A stretch of DNA of 64,000 nt from Streptomyces olivochromogenes (GTDB lineage: Bacteria > Actinomycetota > Actinomycetes > Streptomycetales > Streptomycetaceae): positions 1 through 64,000 of the forward strand of contig NZ_KQ948479.1 of the NCBI RefSeq assembly GCF_001514115.1, given 5' to 3'. The notes under the pieces were generated by a model. That model was not told the DNA's origin. It saw only the letters and a list, made by a program, of their open reading frames with translations, and made no database searches. The number at the start of each line of letters is the position of its first letter. The first letter of the stretch is position 1. Made by a program: the position numbers and the translations under genes. Of the stretch, positions 47,859 through 56,159 are shown one piece after another.

Positions 47859-49241
47859 TCAGCCTCCCGCAGGGGCCTCGAGCGGCTGCGGCTCCGGCTG
47901 GGCGGTGGACAGCTGGTGCAGATCCATCGCCGTCATCCGGGTCAGGGCCTCGTCCTGCATGCCCCGCATTCGGTCCCGCTGCACTGCGCTGTAGCCGAGG
48001 TCTTCCCATGCCTGCTCGGTCGGCAGGATGCCGCTGGCGTGGAGTTTCACGACGGCGTCGGCTTTCTGTGCGTAGGTCGGAGTCGCCGGGTCCCGCCACA
48101 CGGTCTCGAGCTTGCCGGTCCGCGGGTCGAGTTTGCCGTCCCGGACCAGCAGGACGAGCCGCATGACGCGTTCCCACGCCTCGCCGAACGCCCGCTGACG
48201 CCGCTCCGCGCGCTTCACCAGACGAGCCTCCGACGCGCGGATCGCGTCCGCGGACGGCGGCTGATCGGTGGCCAGGCCGAGGAATGCGGGCGGCAGGCCC
48301 GTCAGGGCAGCCACCAGACGCGCAAGAACGTTGATCGTCTCGTGGAAGTTCGACAGCTGCGCCTCGGGGAACTGGCCGAACTTGACGTTGTCGCCCTCGT
48401 TCACCCACAGGCGGCCCGCCAGCGACGACATCGCACCGAGCGGCTGCCCGTTCTCGTCGGCGAAGTCGTCCCGGGACATGCCCGTCGCCCACCGGCGCGG
48501 CATCGCGTGATACTCCGCGCTGACCATCATGTCCGAGGCGATCTTGCAGGCCGCATCCGAGATCGGAATGACGGAGCGCAGTTCAGACGTGCCGTCCAGG
48601 TGGCGCAGCCGCGGCCGGTTCGCCAGCGGGACGACAAGCACCTGGCCGAGCTTGTGCTCGTCCTGCTCAACCGCGGTCCAAGCGCCCTTCTGCTGCTCGA
48701 ACGTGATCCGCTTGTTCGGCAGATACAGCGTCGCCCACTTCACCGGGGCAGCCCCCGCGGAGGGTTCATCCCACCGCTTGATCGCCGCCATCACCTGCCG
48801 GGTACGAGGATCCCGCTCCGCGAACACCTCGAGGGCGGACTCTGCGGTGATGATCGGCGTGGCCTCGTCGTCCTCGTTCGCGCCGATGATCGCGTAAGAC
48901 CGTTTCAGGGCCAGCGCATCGACGTGGGCCTGCTGGCTGCCCTCGTCCATGTCGGAGGCCTGCCACACCGACCACAGATCCTCCGCCGTGGTCTCACTGT
49001 CCGCGTACCGGAAGCCCTCGACGTCCAGCCGCTCATCCAGCGCGTCCACCACCAGTTGCGGCCAGTTGATGACCAGCTGCCGCATCCGGTCCGACAGCTC
49101 CGACTGGATCTCCGGCGCTAGATACGACAGAGGCTGCGTGCCCTCGTAGTAGCTGTCCATCAACCGCAGATTCGGCAGATCGTTGTCGTGCGCCGCAATC
49201 AGCCGCTTCAGCCAGGCATCCGGCTCGAGGTCGAGGGCCAC
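47859..49241 (-). CDS. Portal protein (SPP1 Gp6-like)
   Basis: 460 aa, GTG start. SYYEGTQPLSYLAPEI, INWPQLVVDALDERLDVEGF, LARLVAALTGLPPAFLGLAT and ADAIRASEARLVKRAERRQR are typical portal motifs. It forms the dodecameric DNA channel at one head vertex and binds terminase. It follows the terminase large gene. Confidence 0.9.
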   Translation of the reverse strand: MALDLEPDAWLKRLIAAHDNDLPNLRLMDSYYEGTQPLSYLAPEIQSELSDRMRQLVINWPQLVVDALDERLDVEGFRYADSETTAEDLWSVWQASDMDEGSQQAHVDALALKRSYAIIGANEDDEATPIITAESALEVFAERDPRTRQVMAAIKRWDEPSAGAAPVKWATLYLPNKRITFEQQKGAWTAVEQDEHKLGQVLVVPLANRPRLRHLDGTSELRSVIPISDAACKIASDMMVSAEYHAMPRRWATGMSRDDFADENGQPLGAMSSLAGRLWVNEGDNVKFGQFPEAQLSNFHETINVLARLVAALTGLPPAFLGLATDQPPSADAIRASEARLVKRAERRQRAFGEAWERVMRLVLLVRDGKLDPRTGKLETVWRDPATPTYAQKADAVVKLHASGILPTEQAWEDLGYSAVQRDRMRGMQDEALTRMTAMDLHQLSTAQPEPQPLEAPAGG

Positions 49242-49259
49242 AGGTCACCCCCGTCATCG

Positions 49260-50879
49260 TCATCGCATCACAGTCGTCTTCCGGGAGCGCGGCGGCTCGT
49301 TGCCGCCCGCCTTGATTGCGTCCCGTCGGGCTTCCCAGGACAGGCAGCCCGCCATGGAAAGGTCGATCTTCCGAGGGGAGTCGTGGCGGTCCTTCTGGAT
49401 CACCCACATCGGCTTGCCCTCGTCGTCCTTCACTCCGGCGTTCCGCTTCACCGCATGGGCGATGTGCCGGGCGAAGGCGTCGCTGCCGTCGTGCGACAGC
49501 TCGCCGCCCGTCATTGCCGTCTTGTACGCGCGCAGGGCGAACGCCATCTGGCGGCGCCGGTGCGTCCACCACTCGGTGACGACCTTCGGGCCGTACTTGC
49601 CGGCCCAGCCCGCGATCGTCTCCTCCCAGTAGGCCGGGTCCGCGTAGACGCGCACGACCCGCCACGTTTGCATGGCCTCGTCCAGTACGGCGTTCACCTC
49701 GGCCTCGGGGACTTCCCACGATTCGGCCTCCTGCTTGTTCGCAGGCGACTCCCACACCCCGAGCACCCACTGGTGGCCCGTCTCGATGTGGGTCGCGATG
49801 AAGCCTGTCGAGTCGCTCCACTTCGACCCGTCGAAGCCGATCGCGATCGCTTCCTTCGCCGGGACGATGAAGTGCGAGTCCGCCAACTCCCGCCAGCGCC
49901 CCGGGTCGAACGCCTTCGCTGAGGCGGTTCCGGGCTGGTTCAGGAAGTACCTGCGGGCGTCCGCCGGATCGGTGTCCGGCTCCCGCATATCGCTGGCAAT
50001 CCGCTCGAGATCCATCCACTTCGCTGCGTCGCCGTACACGAACTCCAGAGCGGGCAGCAGCTGGTCGTCGTCGTGCAGGTCCTCGACATGCGGGGCTTCG
50101 CGGTGGTCAAAGAGCAGACCGCCGTCACGTACCCGGCCCGAGGCGACCGCCTTGTGGTACTCGTGCGTCGCCTCCGCCACCGAACTCTCGCCGACCGCAT
50201 ACATCGTCGACGTCTCCAGTGACCACGGCTCGGCAGCACGGCGCTTCACCAGGTTGCGGCGCACCGTCTTGTGCATGGCCTTCAGCTCGGGCAGGACGTA
50301 CAGGTGCGTCTCGTCGAAGACGCTGAACGTCTCCTTGCCGCCATCCTTCGCGGCGCCGGACGACGTCGACGGGACGATCTCGCCGCCGCCCTCGATGAAG
50401 ATGCGGCTCGACGTCTGCGCCGAACGCCCCAGGTCGATTCCCGGGAACTCGTCGCCGGCGTATTCGACGAGGTGCTCGAGCATCGCCGTGACGTTGTCGT
50501 AGGTGTTGCCGGACTGGTTCTCCTCCGTCGCCAGGCAGCGAATGAAGGGGTACACCTGCGCGCGGCCCACCGGATCACCGGCAGCGTCCCAGCCGTCGAA
50601 CCTGCACGGCCCCAGCGCCTCGAAGCACACCAGCGCGCCGGCGAGCTCGCTCTTCGCCCTGCCCTTCGGCCGGGACAGGAACGCGCGGTTGACCTTCCGG
50701 CGGCCCGTCACCGGGTCGAGCTGGTAGGCCTTGACGATGAACGCGGCCATCTCGTCGTCGATGAGCAGAGGCTCGCCCTGCACGTCGCCGGGACCGTGGC
50801 ACAGGTAGTGCTCGATCCAGTCGATGGCCTCGAAGCCGAGGGAGACGAAGCGGTCCGGGTCAGCTATCCGCCTGGCCAT
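49260..50879 (-). CDS. terL: Terminase large subunit
   Basis: 539 aa. ATPase motifs: LSRPKGRAKSELAGALV (about 68-84, P-loop-like) and ETFSVFDETHLY (Walker B, about 185-196). Nuclease motifs: IGFDGSKWSDSTGFIA (about 350), VYADPAYWEE, and a final IDLSMAGCLSW. This is a phage DNA-packaging motor. It overlaps the small subunit gene by 20 nt and precedes the portal. Confidence 0.9.
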   Translation of the reverse strand: MARRIADPDRFVSLGFEAIDWIEHYLCHGPGDVQGEPLLIDDEMAAFIVKAYQLDPVTGRRKVNRAFLSRPKGRAKSELAGALVCFEALGPCRFDGWDAAGDPVGRAQVYPFIRCLATEENQSGNTYDNVTAMLEHLVEYAGDEFPGIDLGRSAQTSSRIFIEGGGEIVPSTSSGAAKDGGKETFSVFDETHLYVLPELKAMHKTVRRNLVKRRAAEPWSLETSTMYAVGESSVAEATHEYHKAVASGRVRDGGLLFDHREAPHVEDLHDDDQLLPALEFVYGDAAKWMDLERIASDMREPDTDPADARRYFLNQPGTASAKAFDPGRWRELADSHFIVPAKEAIAIGFDGSKWSDSTGFIATHIETGHQWVLGVWESPANKQEAESWEVPEAEVNAVLDEAMQTWRVVRVYADPAYWEETIAGWAGKYGPKVVTEWWTHRRRQMAFALRAYKTAMTGGELSHDGSDAFARHIAHAVKRNAGVKDDEGKPMWVIQKDRHDSPRKIDLSMAGCLSWEARRDAIKAGGNEPPRSRKTTVMR

Positions 50880-51315
50880 CGACGACCTTCAGGACGCGGT
50901 CCCTGCGTGAGGTTCCACCGCGGGGGCTTGCCGAGCGCCGGGCCACAGGCTCGATGTCCGGCTCGGCTACGGTCCAGCGCAGCCGCACCCGGTCCGCTGC
51001 CGTGCCGCCGAGGGACGCCTCGTTCAGCCGGATCTCCGCCAGCAGATCTTTCCTCGGCTCGCCCCAGTACTCCTGCACGAGTTCGGCGAGCATGTGCAGC
51101 CGCTGCCAGTCCGTCGGCAGGAACGTCGCAGCTTGCGGGCTGCTGCGCCACGTCTCGTACCAGGCCAGCGTGCGGCTGTCGTAGTCGTGTCCGCCGGGCA
51201 GTTCCGGCGTGGGTCCATCCGGTCCGTTCGCCGGGAGGACTGTCGTCGTGACCGCGTCGGCGTTGCGCCGGCGCCGCTGAGACGCATCCTTCGGCAGGGG
51301 TCCGTTTCCAGGCAT
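50860..51315 (-). CDS. terS: Terminase small subunit
   Basis: 151 aa. The start MPGNGPLPKDASQRRRRNAD has an ideal GAGGTGATC six bases ahead. Helical DNA-binding type core (WYETWRSSPQAATFLPTDWQ, LHMLAELVQEYWGEP) typical of actinophage TerS. It would recognise the packaging site, likely in the adjacent 51325-51515 spacer. Confidence 0.8.
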   Translation of the reverse strand: MPGNGPLPKDASQRRRRNADAVTTTVLPANGPDGPTPELPGGHDYDSRTLAWYETWRSSPQAATFLPTDWQRLHMLAELVQEYWGEPRKDLLAEIRLNEASLGGTAADRVRLRWTVAEPDIEPVARRSASPRGGTSRRDRVLKVVDGQADS

Positions 51316-51324
51316 TGTGATCAC

Positions 51325-51515
51325 CTCTGTTGGTGCCGTTGCGGCATCAGACCGACGGCCATTGCGGCGCGCCGGTAGCTACACAGGGTTACGCGATGAA
51401 GATCGATTTCCGGGGCCCAAAATCCTGTGACCCGTATGGGACCCGATAGCCCTCCCCGTAGGTCCAGATTCCATGATCCAATGACCCTTTGGCCCCTGGG
51501 TCTTGCCCGCCGAGG
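51325..51515. other. Spacer upstream of terminase, packaging-site candidate
   Basis: 191 bp without a gene. The minus strand holds repeated GGGTC units (GGGTCATTGGATCATGG, CGGGTCCCATACGGGTCAC) and GGATC/GGATTTTGG blocks. Placement between HNH and terminase genes is where cos or pac sites commonly occur. The exact cut is not visible. Confidence 0.4.
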
Positions 51516-52040
51516 TTACGCAGCGTGATCCTGCTTGGCGCTGTTGCAACCCAGGCAGCAGGTGCGGACGTTGGCCAGGGTGTGGTCGCCGCCCTTCGAT
51601 AGCGGCGCCACGTGGTCGACGGTCGGGCTCATCACGTCGAACGGTGAGGCGTCCGGGTCGGTCGGCCGCTCGCACCGGTAGCAGACCCAGCCGTCACGCT
51701 CGAAGACCTGGAGCCGGTCGAACCGATGGATGACCGTCGCGCCGGCAAGCTGTGCTCGCTTCACCGCGTCGGTGCTCCAGTCGTAGCTGCCTGTGTGTGC
51801 GGCTGCTGGTCCGAACTGCACGATGCGGCGGCAGGCTATGGAGCAGGTGGGCCTGCGGTCTGCCTTGTGTGGGCGTCGTATCGGGGTACCGCAGGCGGTG
51901 CACGAGGTGGGGATAGCGGCGTGCCTGTTGGGCTGGTGCTTGCGGTTGTAGTGGGTGGAGCACAGGCCGAGAGCGCGGTACTTGTTCGGGCATCCAGGTT
52001 CGGTACAGGTCTTGGTGCGTGAGGGGGTGAGCGTTGGCAT
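51516..52040 (-). CDS. HNH endonuclease with zinc fingers
   Basis: 174 aa. N-terminal CTEPGCPNKYRALGLCSTHY and SCTACGTPI are zinc fingers. The HNH core follows: FERDGWVCYRCERPTD, PTVDHVAPLSKGGDH, NVRTCCLGCNSAKQ. HNH proteins next to terminase assist DNA cleavage in many phages. CGGAG precedes the ATG. Confidence 0.85.
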   Translation of the reverse strand: MPTLTPSRTKTCTEPGCPNKYRALGLCSTHYNRKHQPNRHAAIPTSCTACGTPIRRPHKADRRPTCSIACRRIVQFGPAAAHTGSYDWSTDAVKRAQLAGATVIHRFDRLQVFERDGWVCYRCERPTDPDASPFDVMSPTVDHVAPLSKGGDHTLANVRTCCLGCNSAKQDHAA

Positions 52041-52059
52041 GTCGGTCTCCGGGTATGGC

Positions 52060-52093
52060 GAAGCCCCCGACACCCGGATGGGTCGGGGGCTTC
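52060..52093 (-). terminator. Terminator between the two HNH genes
   Basis: GAAGCCCCCGAC and GTCGGGGGCTTC are a perfect 12-bp stem with a 10-nt loop. Confidence 0.8.
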
Positions 52094-52130
52094 TGCTCGC
52101 CGGGATCAGTGGCGAGTGCTGGTGGGTTGG

Positions 52131-52526
52131 TCAGTGCAGGCCGAAGGTTCCGGGCTGCTCTCGTGCGGTGCTGCTGGCGTGGCAGAGGCCGCAGAGTCCG
52201 CGCCCGCGCTTGGGATCGTTGTGGTCGAGCCCTCGTTCGATGAGGTCGCGCTTACTCAGTGGCCAGTGGTCTGCGTGTTCACTGGGTCTGGCGCATGCGG
52301 AGTCTGGGTCGCTGCACTGGGGGCAGCCGGGGCAGACGCAGATGGGATCGCGGGCCAGGACTGCCGGCCGGAAGCGGGTCTCGTGTTCTCGTCCGTATCC
52401 GCGCTGTCTCGCTGTGCCGCGCCGTTGTTCCGCCTCACGGCGGTGGTCGTCGCACTTCCCACCGCGATCGCTGAACTCGGGGCAGCCGGGTACGGAGCAG
52501 ACGCGCCAGCCGGTTCGTCGTGGCAT
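52131..52526 (-). CDS. HNH endonuclease
   Basis: 131 aa. CSVPGCPEFSDRGGKCDDHR is a zinc knuckle; the HNH part is CPGCPQCSDPDSACARPSEH, ADHWPLSKRDLIERGLDHND and GLCGLCHASSTAREQPG. Similar proteins lie beside terminase in actinophages. A terminator separates it from the other HNH gene, so it may be expressed separately. Confidence 0.8.
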   Translation of the reverse strand: MPRRTGWRVCSVPGCPEFSDRGGKCDDHRREAEQRRGTARQRGYGREHETRFRPAVLARDPICVCPGCPQCSDPDSACARPSEHADHWPLSKRDLIERGLDHNDPKRGRGLCGLCHASSTAREQPGTFGLH

Positions 52527-52539
52527 GGCGGCCTCCCGT

Positions 52540-52725
52540 TCAGCTTCGGGGGGCCAGACGGCGGACAGCGGCCTTGGCGAGTTCCCACGTGAAGGGGATG
52601 TCGAGTGTTCGCGCCTTGCTGAGCTTCAAGACCGGATGCAGCGAGAGCTTGCCGTCCGTGCTCTGCACCCAGCAGTAGGACTTGCCGAAGAGGACGGTCT
52701 CACCCGTGCGCCAAGGGGATTCCAT
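52540..52725 (-). CDS. Small hypothetical protein (61 aa)
   Basis: MESPWRTGETVLFGKSYCWV, a beta-type small domain with WELAKAAVRRLAPRS at the end. GGAGG lies 6 nt before the ATG. No family recognised. Confidence 0.6.
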   Translation of the reverse strand: MESPWRTGETVLFGKSYCWVQSTDGKLSLHPVLKLSKARTLDIPFTWELAKAAVRRLAPRS

Positions 52726-52739
52726 GCGGCGCCTCCGCT

Positions 52740-53039
52740 TCAGGTGATGCCGAGGTAGCCGGACAGCCGGACGATGTTCTCGGATCCGGGCGGGTCGAAG
52801 GACACGTAGACGCGGTAGTCGCCTGCGGCCAGCGTGAGCGCCCCGCCGTCGGGTCCGATGAGGAGTCGGGCCTCGGTGCCGTTGGCCCACGTCCCGGTCT
52901 GCCAGTCGCTGGTCACCGGGTTGTCCCGGTTGGAGACGGGGAGGAAGGCGAGCTTGGGTGGGGTGCCGGTGATGTCGACTCCGGCTGGTGCGGTGACGGG
53001 GACGTGGACGTACTCGGTCGAGGTGGCGGGGATCAGCAC
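52740..53039 (-). CDS. Hypothetical virion-associated protein (99 aa)
   Basis: GTG start; it overlaps the fibre gene by 7 nt. VLIPATSTEYVHVPVTAPAG, then LAAGDYRVYVSFDPPGSENI: a beta-sandwich-like protein, common in actinophage tail-fibre gene clusters. It may join or cap the fibre. Function inferred from position. Confidence 0.6.
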   Translation of the reverse strand: MLIPATSTEYVHVPVTAPAGVDITGTPPKLAFLPVSNRDNPVTSDWQTGTWANGTEARLLIGPDGGALTLAAGDYRVYVSFDPPGSENIVRLSGYLGIT

Positions 53040-54295
53040 GGTGCGCCTACCTCCAAGTCGTCGGCTTGGGGTGCCTGCACGGTCCAGGTGGGCACGTATG
53101 GCTGGCCTGCTGCCCACGGGCTGTAGGGGGCGCCGACAGTGACGTTGATGTCGTCGTGGGTGCCGAGTGTTGTCCCGCTGGCTGTGAGCGTCGCCGTGGC
53201 GGCGAGCGCGGCTTGGCCGGCTGCCGCCGTGCTTCCTGCTGCGGTGAGAGTTGCCGCGGCGTTCAGGGCGGCGCCTGCGATCGTTGCTCGGGTGCCCGCC
53301 GCTGTGAGGGTGCCTGTGGCGCTCAGTGTGGCGTCTCCGAGTGTGGGCGCCGTGCCGGTGATTCCGCTGGCCGTCAGTGTGGCCGTGGCCGTGAGGGCGG
53401 CGGCGGCGTTGTATGCGGCCTGTCCTTGGGCGGTCAGTGCGGCGGTTGCAGCGAGTGCGGTGAGTCCTGGGTGGTCCACTAGTCCGGCGGCTGTCAGGTT
53501 CGTGGTCGCCGTGAGGGCTGCGTTGCTGCTGGTGGCTAGCGTTCCGCTGGCGGTCAGGGTCGCCGTTGTGGCGAAGGTCGCCGTTCCGGCTGTGGCGCGG
53601 ATGCCGTCTGCTGTCAGGCCGGCTGTGGTTGTCAGCGCCGTATCGCCCGTAGTGGCGCGGAGGCCGGATGTGGACAGGGTTGCTGTTGCGGCGAGGGCGG
53701 AGGATCCTGCTGTTGCCCGTAGGCCGGTGGCGGACAGTGTGGCTGTACCCGGGAAGGCCGCGTCGCCTGTGGTGCCGGTGGTGACGTCTGCCGCGGTGAA
53801 GTCGTCGAAGCGGAGCAGGTTGGTGGATTCGGCTCGGAGGCCGACGCTGGTGCCGGTGGTGACGGCGGTGTCGGTGACGGAGACGCGCTGGACGCCGTTG
53901 ACGAATCCTTTGATCGTCGAGCCGACGGCCTGCACTTTCGCGATGTCGCCTGCGACGGCTGCCCCGGCAAAGGAGCCGATCGACGTGAACGAGCCGCCTA
54001 CGACGGAGAAAAGGTTCCAGCTCGTGCCGTCGTTGCGCCACAGGTAGCCCTGGCTGATGTTGCTGTTGCCGCGGCACCACACGCCGTGGCTGACGGCTGC
54101 GGTGGCGGCGATGGTGACCTGGGCTGAGTGGTCGTTGGTGGCCATCGTTCCGGCAGCACGGAGGATGATCGTGCCGCCCGCTGAGCCGGAGCTGAGCTGG
54201 TTGGAGATGATCGACCAGTCGCCGCTTACCTCGACCCAGTTGGCGCCGAGGTTCGTGCTGTCAGCGCGGTTGAAGTCGTCGGTGATGGTCGTCAT
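53033..54295 (-). CDS. Fibre-like protein with lectin-type domain and repeats
   Basis: 420 aa. The N-terminal 160 residues form a concanavalin-type beta sandwich (DDFNRADSTNLGANWVEVSG, SWNLFSVVGGSFTSIGSFAG). Then about eleven degenerate 18-20 residue repeats follow with the theme ALAATATLTASG, ending in a beta tail with SPWAAGQPYVPTWTVQ. It is probably an adhesin or tail fibre. The repeats are recombination-prone. Confidence 0.7.
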   Translation of the reverse strand: MTTITDDFNRADSTNLGANWVEVSGDWSIISNQLSSGSAGGTIILRAAGTMATNDHSAQVTIAATAAVSHGVWCRGNSNISQGYLWRNDGTSWNLFSVVGGSFTSIGSFAGAAVAGDIAKVQAVGSTIKGFVNGVQRVSVTDTAVTTGTSVGLRAESTNLLRFDDFTAADVTTGTTGDAAFPGTATLSATGLRATAGSSALAATATLSTSGLRATTGDTALTTTAGLTADGIRATAGTATFATTATLTASGTLATSSNAALTATTNLTAAGLVDHPGLTALAATAALTAQGQAAYNAAAALTATATLTASGITGTAPTLGDATLSATGTLTAAGTRATIAGAALNAAATLTAAGSTAAAGQAALAATATLTASGTTLGTHDDINVTVGAPYSPWAAGQPYVPTWTVQAPQADDLEVGAPC

Positions 54296-54333
54296 GGCGA
54301 CGTCTCCGATCAGCCGCTACGCCGCCTCAAGGG

Positions 54334-54732
54334 TCAGGAGGCTTGCGCCCCGAGGCTTACACCCAAAGATTGCAATGTGAATGTGTCGCCCGACGCCCAC
54401 GCCTTGCTGGCCGTCAGTGCCACCGAGAACAGGAACGTGCCGCCGCTGCTCGCGGTCCATACGGAGATGTCGGTGATGGTCTCCGAGGTGCCGCCGTTGG
54501 TCCAGGCCGGGTTCGTGCCGGTGAGGGCGAGTGCGGAGCCGGCGGACGATGCGGCATGCGTGAAGATCACGCGCGTGTTCGATCCGGCGCTGATCGCGGT
54601 GGTTCCGGCGGCGCCGGGGTTGGCGGTGTGGAGCTGCGCGTACTGGGCGGCGACGGGCCCGAAGGCGGCGCCCGCCGCCCTGAGCGTGTTGAGCCAGTTG
54701 GAGACCAGCGTGGTGGACAGTCCTTCAGCCAT
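54334..54732 (-). CDS. Tail fibre-type protein (132 aa)
   Basis: MAEGLSTTLVSNWLNTLRAA and YAQLHTANPGAAGTTAISAG match small phage tail-fibre proteins frequent in actinophages (helical start, beta-barrel body). It overlaps the upstream small gene by 8 nt and lies in the fibre cluster. Confidence 0.7.
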   Translation of the reverse strand: MAEGLSTTLVSNWLNTLRAAGAAFGPVAAQYAQLHTANPGAAGTTAISAGSNTRVIFTHAASSAGSALALTGTNPAWTNGGTSETITDISVWTASSGGTFLFSVALTASKAWASGDTFTLQSLGVSLGAQAS

Positions 54733-54856
54733 CGGTGGGCTCCTCTTCGTCGTTGAGAGGCGCGGCCTCGTCGGTGTCTGCTGGTGTCGGGTGGGGGGCG
54801 GGGGTGACTTCGCCGGAGGCTTCGATGGTCAGGGCGAACGTGTGCTCGTCGGCCAC
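54725..54856 (-). CDS. Small acidic protein (43 aa)
   Basis: GTG start with AAGGAG at good distance; reads VADEHTFALTIEASGEVTPA and ends DEEEPTDG. It heads the fibre-cluster transcript. Unknown function. Confidence 0.5.
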   Translation of the reverse strand: MADEHTFALTIEASGEVTPAPHPTPADTDEAAPLNDEEEPTDG

Positions 54857-54935
54857 GGCGTCTCCTTCGATGGGGCGGGTCACGATCTGGTTCTTGCCGT
54901 GTACGCCGTGTGTGCGGGCTGTCATCATTCGCGGC

Positions 54936-55472
54936 ATGTCTGAGCTGACTGATGCGTCTGCCGTGCCGCCGATGCCCGAGAATCCGCCTGCTGCAGGGAG
55001 GCGTTGGCCGCGTCCACTGGTGACCGGGCTTGCCGGTCTCGCCGTCGGGGTGGTTGCGGTGGGCCTGGCGTGGGGCCTATCCAGCGGCGGCGGCGCAGGG
55101 ACATCGCCGGGCGCGAAACCGGTGAAGACCTTCACCATGAAGGGCGACATGAAGCTGGTGCTCAGCCTGCACGAGGCGCTGCAGCAGCTGTCTCAGGGCG
55201 GCCAGTGCATGCCACGCCATAGCGGCCCGTACATGGACATCCAGGAAGGCGCCACTGTGACGGTGTACAGCGCCAGCGGAAAGGTCGTTGCGACGGGCGC
55301 GCTTCAGCAGGGCGTGCCGAGCGCCACGGATTGCACGTTCCCTTTCACGGCCAGCGGCGTGCCCGAGGGTGAAAAGTTCTACCAGGTAGAGGTCGAGCAC
55401 TCGGGAAGGAAGCCGGTGTCGGCGCAGAAGGCCCGCCAGGGCGAGGTCCTCATCGAGCTCAAGTCGGGCTGA
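54936..55472 (+). CDS. Membrane-anchored extracytoplasmic protein (lone plus-strand gene)
   Basis: 178 aa. A cytoplasmic Pro-rich N-terminus, one transmembrane helix (LVTGLAGLAVGVVAVGLAWG) and an outside domain with strands (GATVTVYSASGKVVATGALQ, KFYQVEVEHSGRKPVSAQKA) and two Cys. Similar proteins with a small beta domain occur in Streptomyces chromosomes. It is the only plus-strand gene in the late region, so it may be expressed from the prophage state (lysogenic conversion or exclusion), an inference. Confidence 0.65.
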   Translation: MSELTDASAVPPMPENPPAAGRRWPRPLVTGLAGLAVGVVAVGLAWGLSSGGGAGTSPGAKPVKTFTMKGDMKLVLSLHEALQQLSQGGQCMPRHSGPYMDIQEGATVTVYSASGKVVATGALQQGVPSATDCTFPFTASGVPEGEKFYQVEVEHSGRKPVSAQKARQGEVLIELKSG

Positions 55473-55487
55473 GGCTGGGCGGTCTGT

Positions 55488-55754
55488 TCAGTCGTCGGCG
55501 CGCCAGTGCCAGGTGCCGCCATCTTCGGCGGACCCCTCGTAGGCGACCTGCTCGTTGAAGAACATCCCTGTGGGGTTGAGCACAGCCAGGCTCACCACGG
55601 CTGGCGCTGTAGTGACGCCATGCTCGTCTTTGCCCCGGTCGGTGCCCGCCACAACCGCGGTGATGACCGCTGCGCGGCACTCCTTGCCGTACTCGCCGCC
55701 AGGGGTGCCGTAGCTGACGTAGTGGACGATGTCGCCGACGCTGGGCTCAGGCAT
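55488..55754 (-). CDS. Hypothetical protein (88 aa)
   Basis: MPEPSVGDIVHYVSYGTPGG, with ECRAAVITAVVAG and VVSLAVLNPTGMFFNEQVAY, an SH3-like small beta protein. This pattern is common in actinophage and Streptomyces small genes. Start with GGA-type ribosome site. Confidence 0.6.
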   Translation of the reverse strand: MPEPSVGDIVHYVSYGTPGGEYGKECRAAVITAVVAGTDRGKDEHGVTTAPAVVSLAVLNPTGMFFNEQVAYEGSAEDGGTWHWRADD

Positions 55755-55800
55755 CGAGTGTCCTTCGGGAGCGGAGGCGGATGAAGGCCGATCAGCGAGG

Positions 55801-56157
55801 CTAGCTGAATTCGCGGTCGTTGAAGTCGTGGCCGCAGGACTTGAAGTCGTTGGCGCTGGTCCTGCCGTACTGCCGTTCGGGGGGCCGGTTGAGGTGGTCG
55901 ATGCCGTCGGCCTTGGCGTGGGCCAGGTCGAGCAGCTCGGCGAGGCTGCATTCTCGGCCGTACTCATCGACGATGGGCCCGGACAGTGCGCGTCGCACCC
56001 AGTGGGCGAAGACTTCGTCGCGCGGCCATTCGGGGTCGGCGCGGAACAGGAATCGCCAGCCTGCGGACGACTTGCCGAGGTGGATGCGCTCGGATTCCGC
56101 GCAGTGCTCGCAGGCGTTGGGGCAGGACGGGGTGTTGACGTAGTAGTTGGTGCCCAT
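55801..56157 (-). CDS. Zinc-motif hypothetical protein (118 aa)
   Basis: MGTNYYVNTPSCPNACEHCA (CxxxCxxC with His) and a later GKSSAGWRFLFRAD; end SCGHDFNDREFS. Proteins with MGTNYY..C..C...IH.GK...GW.F are widespread small phage proteins of unknown function. Stop and next start are nearly adjacent. Confidence 0.65.
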   Translation of the reverse strand: MGTNYYVNTPSCPNACEHCAESERIHLGKSSAGWRFLFRADPEWPRDEVFAHWVRRALSGPIVDEYGRECSLAELLDLAHAKADGIDHLNRPPERQYGRTSANDFKSCGHDFNDREFS

Positions 56158-56159
56158 GG

